Program-made: the position numbers and the translations under genes
Source of the DNA: Cryobacterium sp. Y11
GTDB lineage: Bacteria > Actinomycetota > Actinomycetes > Actinomycetales > Microbacteriaceae
Length of the DNA stretch: 43,150 nt
Direction: 5' to 3'
Assembly (NCBI RefSeq): GCF_002929535.1
Contig: NZ_PJJO01000042.1
Location: 1-43,150 of the forward strand
Shown here: positions 16,668 to 24,705 of the stretch, one piece after another
Layout of the letters: each line of letters begins with the position of its first letter
Position numbering within the stretch: the stretch's first letter is position 1
The notes under the pieces: generated by a model
What the model saw: only the letters and a program-made list of their open reading frames with translations
Database searches by the model: none
Told to the model about the DNA's origin: nothing

Positions 16668-17471
16668 TTAGCTGGCGATCGCCGGGATGATGGCGCCAGA
16701 GAATACTTGCCAGGCCAGCGCCGTTTTCGCGACCAGGCTCAGGGTGATATAGGTGCGTTCGCCCTGCAGGTAGCTCTTCCACTTGCCCACTTGCTTGTAT
16801 TGCAGCCATTGGTTGATGGCGAAGGTGTTGAAGAACACGAACAAGGAGATGACGATACCGATCACGAATCCGGGGGCCGCAACGTCGCTGGCACTACCCG
16901 GACGAAGGAAGTAGATCAGCACCAGGATCCAGGGCACGATGCCCACCATGGACCCGAGGATGAACGGCAGCAGCCGCCCCGTACCGGGCTGTTCGTACTT
17001 CTCTTGCAGCGCACCGAACATGATCATGGCGGCGTTGACAGCGAACACCGCGACCAGCGCGCCGATGTCGGTGACGCCGTTGATTTGCAGGATCAGCCAG
17101 ATCATCGTCGACGAGCTCAGCGAATACTCCACCCAGCGGAAGTAGTTGTGGTTGTTCAGCAGTCCTTTCTTATAGCGTGCGAAGAACCCGGAGCTGGAAA
17201 TGAGGAAATGAAAGAACGCGCTGAGCGCGAGGAACGCGACGACGCCAATGCCGATGTTCACCTGGAAGAGTGTCACCCGTTCCGGCGGGATCGGAACGCC
17301 GGGAGGACCGGCCAGATAGTCGGCGGTCACGGCGAACAGAACCTGCGAGCTCAGCATGGTGAGAACCACCGTGAAGCCGATGGCCTGGAGCAAGTGCAGA
17401 CTTCCGGCGAGAACGTTATAGATTCGCAGCCGATCGATCTGCGCGTCAGGCGTGTAGACCTTTTTGGCCAT
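16668..17471 (-). CDS. Heliorhodopsin
   Basis: 267 residues. The sequence has the heliorhodopsin signatures: FRWVEYSLSSSTMIWLI with counterion E115, and SLVAKTALAWQVF with the retinal lysine K249 preceded by S245. H88 (FFHFL) corresponds to the histidine of the internal cavity in the type heliorhodopsin, with the same +8 offset as E115 and K249; H26 is the probable second one. The N-terminus lies inside the cell in this family, opposite to type-1 rhodopsins. Heliorhodopsins show slow photocycles without ion pumping and are thought to be sensors or enzyme regulators. GAAGGAG precedes the ATG. It lies downstream of terC and a small membrane protein on the same strand and directly beside an IS256 element. 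Confidence 0.95.
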   Translation of the reverse strand: MAKKVYTPDAQIDRLRIYNVLAGSLHLLQAIGFTVVLTMLSSQVLFAVTADYLAGPPGVPIPPERVTLFQVNIGIGVVAFLALSAFFHFLISSSGFFARYKKGLLNNHNYFRWVEYSLSSSTMIWLILQINGVTDIGALVAVFAVNAAMIMFGALQEKYEQPGTGRLLPFILGSMVGIVPWILVLIYFLRPGSASDVAAPGFVIGIVISLFVFFNTFAINQWLQYKQVGKWKSYLQGERTYITLSLVAKTALAWQVFSGAIIPAIAS

Positions 17472-17593
17472 GGGACAACTCCTTCGTTTGTGGGTGCCAG
17501 CGCCCCTGAGGACATCTTGGCACCGCCGTATCCACTATTAGTTCGACGAGTGAAGACCGGGCTGAGGCTGGCCGGTTCTCAGGGACCCGCGTT

Positions 17594-17833
17594 CTATGGT
17601 GAACAACGATCAATACTCTTGCTTCCCCGCTCCCCTTCCCTCCCTCGACCAGAGTCTCCGTATCGGAGTGACCGGTGCCCGCCAGGACAGCTACCGGCGG
17701 TCCACGCGACGACCAGAATGCCGGTGACCGCGAGTAGCGGCAACGCAAACACCGCTGACGTTACAGTTCGGCGGACTCTCCGCGCTGTTTGCGATTCAGA
17801 GACCGGGGTGTCCGAGGGGTCCAGGTCACTCAT
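17594..17833 (-). CDS. Small single-span membrane protein coupled to terC
   Basis: 79 residues from an ATG at 17833 that overlaps the end of terC (stop TGA at 17826-17828), a usual sign of translational coupling. A polar N-terminus (SDLDPSDTPVSESQTARRVRR) precedes one hydrophobic helix (VTSAVFALPLLAVTGILVVAWTAG). The tail after it is glycine/arginine-rich and may be degraded. No family recognised. It sits between terC and heliorhodopsin, both membrane proteins on the same strand, 123 bp before the latter. Confidence 0.55.
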   Translation of the reverse strand: MSDLDPSDTPVSESQTARRVRRTVTSAVFALPLLAVTGILVVAWTAGSCPGGHRSLRYGDSGRGREGERGSKSIDRCSP

Positions 17834-18872
17834 TGAAGCGATCCTTCCCACCGCCGACGGGCACGCGTCCGCGGCGGCGGAAAACCGGCTCGACCGCAGC
17901 AAGTTCCGCGTCGGTGGCGATCCGGAACATCCCTGCAGCCTCGGTATGCACTTCGCGTCGGCCTTGGCCGCGGGTGGCGCGGAGGCTGGCCACGATGGAC
18001 ACCGTGATGATAGTCACGACTACTGCCAGGCTGATCGTGGTGGGGATATAGAAGACATCCAGGAGCAGCATCTTGATACCCACCCAGATCAAGACGAACG
18101 CCAGTCCGATCTTGAGGTAGATGAAGCGATGAATCAGGTCCGCGAGGAGGAAATACATAGCCCGCAGCCCCAGGATGGCGAACGCGTTCGCGGTGAAGAC
18201 TAGGAACGGTTGGCTAGTGACGGCGAAGATAGCCGGGATCGAGTCGACGGCAAAGATGATGTCCGTAATTTCCACCAGCACGAGCACGGCCAGCAGCGGG
18301 GTCGCCACCATGATTCCTGCCTTACGAATCAGGAGCTTCTGCCCGTGGTACGCGTCGGTCATCGGCACGAACCGGCGAAACACCTTGAGGATGCGGGATT
18401 TCTCGGGGTGGATGTGGTCGTTGCGAGAGCGGAACATTCGCCACCCGGTGTAGATCAGGAACGCGGCGAATACGTACAGGATCCAAGAGAAGTTCTCAAT
18501 CAGGGCGGCGCCGGCGGCGATGAAGATCCCGCGGAAGATCAGGGCGCCCAGGACGCCGAGGAACAGCACTCGGTGCTGGTACTCGCGCGGGACAGCGAAC
18601 GCGGCGAAGATGATCGCCCAGACGAACACGTTATCTACCGCGAGGGATTTCTCGATCAGGTAGCCAGCGAAGTACTGCTGCCCGAATTCCGCCCCCCACA
18701 GCATCCACACCAGCACGCCAAACGCGACACCGAGAGTCACCCACACGATCGACCAGACGGCGGCTTCCCGCACACCGATCACATGAGCTTTGCGGTGGGC
18801 GACCAGGTCGACGGCGAGCATCAGCAGGATCACACCCAGAACAGCGAACCACGCCCACAGGGGAACAGTCAT
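17826..18872 (-). CDS. TerC/Alx-family membrane protein, probable Mn exporter
   Basis: 348 residues from the ATG at 18872 (MTVPLWAWFAVLG). A GTG five codons upstream overlaps the ribosome site GGAGGU and is rejected. About nine membrane helices; the conserved acidic motifs EKSLAVDNVFVW and LVEITDIIFAVDSIPAIFAVT match TerC/Alx proteins, which export manganese or protect metalloproteins during secretion. The C-terminal 45 residues are cytosolic and basic. The leader contains a yybP-ykoY element, the manganese riboswitch class that commonly precedes this family and supports the Mn role. Its stop codon overlaps the next start. Confidence 0.93.
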   Translation of the reverse strand: MTVPLWAWFAVLGVILLMLAVDLVAHRKAHVIGVREAAVWSIVWVTLGVAFGVLVWMLWGAEFGQQYFAGYLIEKSLAVDNVFVWAIIFAAFAVPREYQHRVLFLGVLGALIFRGIFIAAGAALIENFSWILYVFAAFLIYTGWRMFRSRNDHIHPEKSRILKVFRRFVPMTDAYHGQKLLIRKAGIMVATPLLAVLVLVEITDIIFAVDSIPAIFAVTSQPFLVFTANAFAILGLRAMYFLLADLIHRFIYLKIGLAFVLIWVGIKMLLLDVFYIPTTISLAVVVTIITVSIVASLRATRGQGRREVHTEAAGMFRIATDAELAAVEPVFRRRGRVPVGGGKDRFNE

Positions 18873-18898
18873 GACAAAGACCTCCACGAAATTTTCGT

Positions 18899-18984
18899 GA
18901 AGGTCTCATCGACCTTGCGGCCCTGCGCACCGGAACCCGTGGCGGGAACGTATTGACGATGCGAAGCGAGGATTACTCCCCTTC
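18899..18984 (-). promoter_or_regulatory. yybP-ykoY manganese riboswitch
   Basis: On the minus strand the leader reads GAAGGGGAGUA at the 5' end, an internal AUCGUCAAUACG, and GAUGAGACCUUC at the 3' end. These are the conserved blocks of yybP-ykoY RNAs, with P1 closed by GAAGG/CCUUC. The 3' strand AGACCUUCACG is complementary, with one G-U pair, to CGUGGAGGUCU just downstream, which holds the terC ribosome site. Mn binding would keep AGACCUU in P1 and free the site: a translational on switch. Confidence 0.87.
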
Positions 18985-19124
18985 TGAAATACATTGAACA
19001 GGACAAGTGTGCTTCACGTCAAGGCGGGGACGGCTGAGCAACCACTGTGCAGTGTTCGCCGCAGATCGCTCGGCTACTCTGACACCGGCGATGCAGCAAT
19101 CTGCCCGCAGAGACGGAGGTGACG
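18985..19124. other. Divergent intergenic region
   Basis: Should hold the promoter of the terC leader and that of the plus-strand membrane protein. No consensus hexamers stand out. Confidence 0.4.
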
Positions 19125-19631
19125 GTGAATGCTTCGGGGTTCGATCTGGATGCCCAGTTGCGGCGCTACCCGTGGGTGTCGCGGGCATTGAACGCGGAGG
19201 CCGTCTACGGTACCGTTCTGACCGCAGGGCTGATCTCGGCATTCTCCCTCTACAATCCGGGACTGCCGGTGCTGATCGCCCGAACCGTCGGCACCGTGCT
19301 GGTGTTCTGGGGCGCACACGTGTACGCGGAAATTGTCGGCAACCGGGAGATGAGCTGGCGGGCAGCAGTCGGCGAAGCCCTGCAACGCTCCGCCGGACTG
19401 CTCTGGGCACTGATCGTCCCGGTGGCATGCCTGGCCGCCGCCGCAGTCTTCGGACTTTCGATGGATACCGCCATCAACATTTCACTGTGGGGAGCGGTAA
19501 TCACGCTCGCCATATTGGGATGGTGGGCAGCCCGACAACGCCGCGCCACCCTCCTGGCAAAGCTCGGCACCGCAGCCGGCACCGCCGGCATGGGAGTCGC
19601 TTTGATCGCCCTCAAAGCGCTCGTACACTGA
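19125..19631 (+). CDS. Four-helix integral membrane protein, unknown function
   Basis: 168 residues from the GTG at 19125, chosen because GGAGG ends 5 nt before it; a GTG two codons earlier overlaps that site. Hydrophobic segments lie near residues 30-45, 50-70, 92-112 and 118-140, with a basic loop (ARQRRATLLAKLG) and a fifth weaker helix at the end. The motif WGAHVYAEIVGNREMSW between helices 2 and 3 is distinctive. It diverges from the terC leader. No family assigned. Confidence 0.75.
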   Translation: MNASGFDLDAQLRRYPWVSRALNAEAVYGTVLTAGLISAFSLYNPGLPVLIARTVGTVLVFWGAHVYAEIVGNREMSWRAAVGEALQRSAGLLWALIVPVACLAAAAVFGLSMDTAINISLWGAVITLAILGWWAARQRRATLLAKLGTAAGTAGMGVALIALKALVH

Positions 19632-19768
19632 CCGATCCCGGGCCGCGGAAAACTGACCGACCGTACCGATGTTTTCGCAACGTGCGGACCAGATCGTACG
19701 CATATCAACAGGGGCTGTCACAGAGAGCCACCTCGTAGAGTGAGGACCGACGTCCCGTAAGCTGAGCC

Positions 19769-20011
19769 TCAGTCGAGAACGCGCCATTCGCGCACGCGAT
19801 GATCGGCGGTTGCTTGATCGTTTCCGACGATATCGAAGCGATATTTGTTGGCGTGCTCCATCACCAGGACCGCTCCGATGCCGGTGAAGATAACGAACAT
19901 TTGATCCGTGAACCACAAAGTGTGTTCGTAGTGCCGGCGAAGATTCTGACCAAGTACCGGGACACTGCGGAGTGGTTCGACCGGGTGCACGATAGTTGTC
20001 ATGGTGATCAT
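19769..20011 (-). CDS. Possible small hypothetical protein
   Basis: 80 residues; GAGGA lies 7 nt before the ATG at 20011. The stretch LRRHYEHTLWFTDQMFVIFTGIGAVLVMEHANKYRF looks like one amphipathic or membrane helix, and the end is polar. The opposite strand is also open, so this is a weak call. Confidence 0.4.
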   Translation of the reverse strand: MITMTTIVHPVEPLRSVPVLGQNLRRHYEHTLWFTDQMFVIFTGIGAVLVMEHANKYRFDIVGNDQATADHRVREWRVLD

Positions 20012-20138
20012 GACGTCATCCTCAGCCCCAAGGTAAGCACCAGGTTGACTGTCGGTGGGTGTCTACTGGGAATGCAGACGGGGCACCTTCGATCCGTTGG
20101 ATGTTGACCAGGGTCGGCATTGTGAGGACACTCGGATT

Positions 20139-20345
20139 GTGACCACCGACATAGATGATGAGGAAACCATTCGCCAGGTCGTGGAGCGACTTGAGGAGAA
20201 ATTCCCGGACGTTCCTAGGGCTGAGATTGAAGAAGTTGCTCGAGCCGAGTTCGCTGCTCTCTCCGACCGGCCAGTGCGGGAATTCCTCACTATCCTCACT
20301 GAAAGAGCAGCGAAAAAGCGATTAAAGAAATCAGTTCACACCTGA
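20139..20345 (+). CDS. Three-helix bundle dimerisation-domain protein (DUF3562-like)
   Basis: 68 residues from the GTG at 20139; the frame is open further upstream but the conserved part starts here. EETIRQVVERLEEKFPDVPRAEIEEVARAEFAALSDRPVREFLTILTERAAKKRL follows the pattern of short actinobacterial proteins with three helices ending in a PVR-x-F-x-x-x-L-x-E-R-A motif, annotated as three-helix bundle dimerisation domains. Role unknown. It is a single gene. Confidence 0.7.
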   Translation: MTTDIDDEETIRQVVERLEEKFPDVPRAEIEEVARAEFAALSDRPVREFLTILTERAAKKRLKKSVHT

Positions 20346-20605
20346 TCTGACCGCCGCCGGTAGCCAGACTTGAGAAGCGTTTACGTATCAGGGACAAACT
20401 GAAATCAAGCGGCAGTCCGCCGGCCCTGGTGACACGCCCGGAACAACGCGGCCCGGGCCGGTTCGACAGACCCGTCCGAAATCGGTTCCGTTGAACGCGG
20501 TGCCCATGTGAGACTGGGCGGTTTCAAATGGTGGAAGCAACCTGAGGCCTTCCCACCAACACCGTCATATAGATCCGAAGTCCCCCAACTGTCGGCTGTG
20601 GCTGC

Positions 20606-21485
20606 TTGACTATCGACATGGACGCCGCATCATTTTCTCCTGCTGGATACAACGCCGACTTCCTTGAGATTTCTCTGCCGCTCCCGGCCCCTCCCGCAGG
20701 AACCTTGATTCGTGAACTGCTCTACACACATTTCACCGTGCTCCTGGACCCCGCGCGGCGCCTGGCGATCGCGACCGGCGTCAACATCGACGGGGATCAC
20801 CTCGTTACCGTTGACCGAGGCGACGACTGGCACCTCGACTCACGTATCCCGCTCTACGAACAGGCCGGCGAGGACGTCTACGCCAGAAACGATCTCGACC
20901 GCGGGCACCTCGTCCGCCGCCGGGACCCGGTCTGGGGCGACGAGGCGACAGCCCGGCGAGCAAATTACGATACCTTCTCCTACACCAACGCCGCACCCCA
21001 AGCCGCAGCCTTCAACCAATCGAAACAACTCTGGCTCGGCCTCGAGGACCACGTCCTCACCTACGCACGCACCAACAGTAACCGCATCAGCGTCTTCACC
21101 GCCCCCGTACTCTCCGCCCAGGACCCGATATACCGCGGCGTGAAGATCCCGCACGCATTCTGGAAGATCGCAGCATGGACCACGACCCTGCACGGCTCCA
21201 CCGCTCTGCAGGCTGCCGGATTCGTCCTCGACCAAAGCCCGCAATTAGAAGACATCGACCTTGACACGGTCCGCGCCCCAGCCCTCATGTACGGCACTCC
21301 CCCGCCGCTGGCGGCCATACCGCACCTACCAAGTACCCATCAGGGACATCATCGGCCTCACCGGGCTCAACCTGACCGCCCTATCCGAAGCAGACGTCTA
21401 CGCCCCGGCCCCAGCAATCCGGGAAGACACCGATCATCGCACGCGCTGGGTCGAACTGATCGACACCGCAGGCATCCACCTCTAA
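20606..21485 (+). pseudogene. DNA/RNA non-specific endonuclease, frameshifted
   Basis: His-Me finger (NUC) nuclease. The first frame gives NDLDRGHLVRRRDPVWG, the DRGH motif with catalytic H101, then FSYTNAAPQAAAFNQ with the metal-binding asparagine N138. Near 21312 the frame changes: PPPLAAIPH should be PPPLGPYRTYQVPIRDIIGLTGLNL, which is read in the next frame and ends at 21485. One extra base in CTGGCGGCC explains it. Since the shift follows the active site, a shortened protein might still fold. No signal peptide, so a cytoplasmic role or a missing N-terminus. TTG at 20606 or ATG at 20618 could start it. Confidence 0.8.
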
Positions 21486-21510
21486 CCACACCGAATCCTC
21501 TGCAGCCAGC

Positions 21511-22047
21511 TCAGTCCCCGGCGCGAAGGTAGACATAGACGGTTTCCCGGCTGATCCCAAACTCTCGAGCAAGAACAGACTTCGGCACGCCCGCAGCAGC
21601 CTCCTCACGCAGCTCGGCTGCGCGGGTCGCGTCCAGTGACGGGGTAGGACCACGGTACAAGCCACGATTCTTCGCCAGGGCAATGCCCTCCCGTTGACGC
21701 TCACGAATCAAAGATCGCTCAAACTCAGCAAACGCTCCCATGACGTTCAAAAGCAGGTTTGCCATCGCATTGTCATCGCCCGTGAAGACGAGCTGCTCTT
21801 TCACGAACTCGACCCGAACTTTCATCGCCGTAAGCCGGCGCACGATCAAACGAAGATCATCGAGGTTCCGGGCAAGACGATCCATGGAATGCACGAGAAC
21901 AGTATCGCCATCTCGAACGAACCGAATCATCTCCTCCAGCTCGGACCGGTTCTGATCCTTCCCCGACACCCTATCCTCAAACACCCGATCGACCTCGACG
22001 CCAGCAAGCTGACGGACAGTGTTCTGATCGAGAGTACTCACTCGCAC
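21511..22047 (-). CDS. Serine recombinase, resolvase/invertase type
   Basis: 178 residues. The RVST motif has the catalytic serine at residue 4; VLVHSMDRLARNLDDL and AEFERSLIRERQREGIA continue the catalytic domain and long helix E; the C-terminus is a small helix-turn-helix (VPKSVLAREFGISRETVYVYL). The usual two to five residues before GY-x-RVS are missing because a TAA stands four codons upstream of the GTG start, so the first beta strand is short. The gene is transcribed away from a 74-bp dyad at 22077-22150 that resembles a res site. Confidence 0.85.
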   Translation of the reverse strand: MRVSTLDQNTVRQLAGVEVDRVFEDRVSGKDQNRSELEEMIRFVRDGDTVLVHSMDRLARNLDDLRLIVRRLTAMKVRVEFVKEQLVFTGDDNAMANLLLNVMGAFAEFERSLIRERQREGIALAKNRGLYRGPTPSLDATRAAELREEAAAGVPKSVLAREFGISRETVYVYLRAGD

Positions 22048-22076
22048 ATACCCAACTCGTTAACCCGTCACGAGGC

Positions 22077-22150
22077 TGTCATTTTCCGAAGTCGTCTGCA
22101 CAACGACCCTCGTGTTTTCGGGGTTGTGCAGCCGACTTCGAAAACTGACA
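22077..22150. repeat. Large dyad next to resolvase, possible res site
   Basis: TGTCATTTTC-CGAAGTCGTCTGCACAACGACC is mirrored by GGTTGTGCAG-CCGACTTCG-AAAACTGACA around a short centre at 22109-22120. TGTC/GACA-bounded dyads upstream of a divergent recombinase gene are typical of Tn3-type res subsites; it could instead be two transposon ends meeting. Confidence 0.6.
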
Positions 22151-22341
22151 AGTGGCATAAAGATGACTCAAAATGTTGTGACTCACACCACGCAGATGCA
22201 TGCACGTATCAGAATGCCAAATCAGAATCAGGATTCACGGCAGATTTCGGCCCGGCAACGACAGGAGTAACCCAGTTTTTCACTCCCCCCCATAGTGGGC
22301 ATTGCCCTTGTAATGGCCGCGTGGAACCTTAGTCTGAGTCA

Positions 22342-23643
22342 ATGGGGACAAATCAGGCACGCCGCGACACGGGTCGGGCCCTGCTGGAGTTTCAAGGCGT
22401 TGTGTTCGGGGCCCTGGTGGTCGTCGGCTCGGCAATACTGCTCAGCCAACCCGGTGCCCTCGACCCGCTTCTCTACGCCGCCGGTGCCGGCATCATCACC
22501 GTGATCACCGTGATCACCGTGATCACCGTGATCTGGCACAACCGGCCAGGCCTGCAACGCTTTGCGGTGCTGCTTCCGCTTCTCGACCTGCTCGGTATTC
22601 GGCTCACCGCGCACGCGGAAGGTGCAACGCTCTCGGGCGGCGCCCTACTGCTGATTCTGCCCATAATCTGGATCGCATACTCGTTCGGCATGCGGGGCGT
22701 ACTGGCTAGCGTCGCCCTTCTCCTGGTCACAAGCCCGGTCGGACTCTTGCAGGCCTACGGCGGAGACATGGAACCAGGCAATTTCACCCGCATCGTGGCT
22801 TACCCGCTGACGCTGCTCATTTTGGCGGGGGCTGCAGGCGTGTCGGGCGCGCGCATCCGACGAAAAAAGGTGCAACTCGCAGCACAGACCGCCCTCACCG
22901 AGCAAGCGGTGCAGGCTCGCGACGACCTGATCGAAGCGGTCACGCACGAGCTGCGCACACCACTCACATCGATTCTGGGCAATGCCGAGCTGGTGCTACA
23001 CACAAATGATGCCCAGACGGTTGGGCGGCGCGTCGGGATAATCGTGCGCAACGCCGAGCAGATGGACACGATACTCGCGGACCTGCTCCTCGGGCGGAGC
23101 ACCGGCACTGCCCTACTGGGGCTGCACATCACGGCCACCGACGTGGGCGGGCTCATCGAGACGTGCGTCGCGGCACGTCGCACAGCAGCCGATGCGCGCA
23201 GCGTGTCGATCAACGTGATCGCCTCCGACACACTCTGGGCCGACGTCGACCCCAATCGCATTCGGCAGGTATTCGACAACCTGCTAACCAACGCCATCAA
23301 ATACAACCGGGTCGGCGGCACGGTAATCGTGAGTGAAACCCGCTTAGTCACCACGGCAACCTTCGCCGTAACTGACAGCGGATACGGCATAGCTCCCACC
23401 GACTCTGCACGGGTATTCGAGCCGTACTATCGCACCGAGTCGGCGCGGCGCTCATCGCAAGACGGCTCGGGGCTAGGCCTGGGCATCAGCCGTGACATTG
23501 CACGGCGCCACGGCGGCGACCTGCGCCTAGTCGAGTCATCGACGCGCGGCAGCAGGTTCGAATTGACCCTACCGCTCGCACTTTCTGATCACGAGGACGT
23601 GGTGGCGCAGCCTGGTCACGAAAGTGAGCAAATTGTTGCGTGA
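22342..23643 (+). CDS. Sensor histidine kinase
   Basis: 433 residues. The first 175 residues hold about six hydrophobic segments with almost no extracellular domain, so it senses within or near the membrane. The HisKA box is AVTHELRTPLTSILGN with H202, followed by the N box (FDNLLTNAIKYN) and the G boxes DSGYGIAP and GSGLGLGIS of the ATPase domain. The membrane part contains ITV repeated four times, encoded by a perfect 9-bp tandem repeat. The start ATG lacks a good ribosome site. The response regulator begins 85 bp downstream but is cut off before its phosphorylation site, so the kinase has no intact partner here. Confidence 0.9.
   Translation: MGTNQARRDTGRALLEFQGVVFGALVVVGSAILLSQPGALDPLLYAAGAGIITVITVITVITVIWHNRPGLQRFAVLLPLLDLLGIRLTAHAEGATLSGGALLLILPIIWIAYSFGMRGVLASVALLLVTSPVGLLQAYGGDMEPGNFTRIVAYPLTLLILAGAAGVSGARIRRKKVQLAAQTALTEQAVQARDDLIEAVTHELRTPLTSILGNAELVLHTNDAQTVGRRVGIIVRNAEQMDTILADLLLGRSTGTALLGLHITATDVGGLIETCVAARRTAADARSVSINVIASDTLWADVDPNRIRQVFDNLLTNAIKYNRVGGTVIVSETRLVTTATFAVTDSGYGIAPTDSARVFEPYYRTESARRSSQDGSGLGLGISRDIARRHGGDLRLVESSTRGSRFELTLPLALSDHEDVVAQPGHESEQIVA
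22495..22530 (+). repeat. Four copies of a 9-bp repeat in a membrane helix
   Basis: ATCACCGTG four times without error, coding for ITVITVITVITV in the second membrane helix of the kinase. Changes in copy number keep the frame and change helix length. Confidence 0.95.
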
Positions 23644-23727
23644 GCACCCGTGAAACAACATTGTTCTTGCTTTCACGTACTGGGACGGCTTGGCAGACTT
23701 AGCGGACAAAGCAAACCGGGGGGTAGC

Positions 23728-23873
23728 GTGAACGCTGATCCCATCGCGATCGTCATCGAAGACGACGCTGATGTCGGCGAAGTGATCGAGGCGATCCTCA
23801 TCCAGGCCGGCTTCAACGTGAAGCTCGCCAGCACAGGCCCTGAAGGCATCGAGTTCGCCCGAGTTCATGCCCT
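23728..23873 (+). pseudogene. Response regulator receiver domain, truncated
   Basis: From the GTG at 23728 the frame reads AIVIEDDADVGEVIEAILIQAGFNVKLASTGPEGIEFARVHA, the first half of a receiver domain including the acidic pocket (EDDAD). The homology stops where the strand with the phospho-accepting aspartate should begin, and DNA of the resolvase region follows. It was the partner of the kinase upstream. Confidence 0.85.
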
Positions 23874-23964
23874 GCGTCCCGGGCGAGAGTCGCAATCGCC
23901 ACCTGGTCCTCGACGTGAAGTCGAAGAACCCGCCACCGCTCGTCGCCGTCCATCGTTGGTTACA

Positions 23965-24555
23965 TCACTGGCCCTCGCGGGCAGCGAAGGCATGTTGATG
24001 GCGGTAGAGGGTCGCGCGGCTCCATCCGACGAGGTGGGCGGCATCGGCGGCAGTACGTCCACGCTTCCGAGCGGCGTTGACGATCCCGAGCTTGTCGGCG
24101 ATCACCGTCGGGTCCACGGCCGGCCGGCCGAAGCGGGTGCCAGCAGTGCGTGCGGCAGCGATACCCGCATTGACGCGTTCGACGATAAGTTCGCGCTCAT
24201 ACTCCGCCAGCGTCGCGAGCATATTCAGCATCAGCCGACCGTTCGTCGTCGCGGGGTCAATCCCATCCGAGATCGAGCGGACGAGCACACCACGCTCCCG
24301 CAGCAGGTTCACCGTATTGAGGACATCGATGAGGGACCGGCCAAGCCGGTCCACCCGCCACACAACAATAATGTCGCCCGGCTCGGCGTAACCGAGAAGC
24401 TTCTTCATCCCCGGACGCTCAATGGCCGTCTTGCTCCCCGAGGTGATATCCGCAAACACATCGCGCTTCTGCACCCCCGCGGCAACCAAAGCGTCCAGCT
24501 GCAACTGTGCATCCTGACTCGCCGTACTCACCCGCGTGTAACCCAGCATCCTCAT
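23965..24555 (-). CDS. Serine recombinase, Tn3-type resolvase
   Basis: 196 residues from ATG 24555 (MRMLGYTRVSTASQDAQLQLDAL). The catalytic serine is S10 in RVST; IIVVWRVDRLGRSLIDVLNTV and AEYERELIVERVNAGIAAAR complete the catalytic domain, and the C-terminus is a helix-turn-helix (RTAADAAHLVGWSRATLYRH). Its gene ends about 90 bp from the point where the response regulator is cut, so its element probably caused the cut. Paired TTTACAAGACA sites upstream are candidate resolvase sites. No tnpA transposase is present in the window. Confidence 0.9.
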   Translation of the reverse strand: MRMLGYTRVSTASQDAQLQLDALVAAGVQKRDVFADITSGSKTAIERPGMKKLLGYAEPGDIIVVWRVDRLGRSLIDVLNTVNLLRERGVLVRSISDGIDPATTNGRLMLNMLATLAEYERELIVERVNAGIAAARTAGTRFGRPAVDPTVIADKLGIVNAARKRGRTAADAAHLVGWSRATLYRHQHAFAAREGQ

Positions 24556-24618
24556 AAACTCGTTCTGCCTCACAAAGTCCCTTCGAAGATAGTGAGACAG
24601 CATGAATGGCGAGACGAC

Positions 24619-24705
24619 TTTACAAGACAAAAGGTGAGCACGCGATTCCGCGCTTTTCTGCACTTTTCCCACGACTCAATTTCGGTGGGTCTCGTGTCTT
24701 GTAAA
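24619..24705. repeat. Inverted TTTACAAGACA pair upstream of the resolvase
   Basis: TTTACAAGACA at 24619-24629 and its complement at 24695-24705, 65 bp apart, directly upstream of the recombinase. Position and spacing suit res subsites. Confidence 0.6.

Noticed and set aside
16707..18203. 498-codon plus-strand frame
   Set aside because: It lies opposite heliorhodopsin and terC and has His/Gln/Asp/Glu-rich composition typical of an antisense frame in GC-rich DNA.
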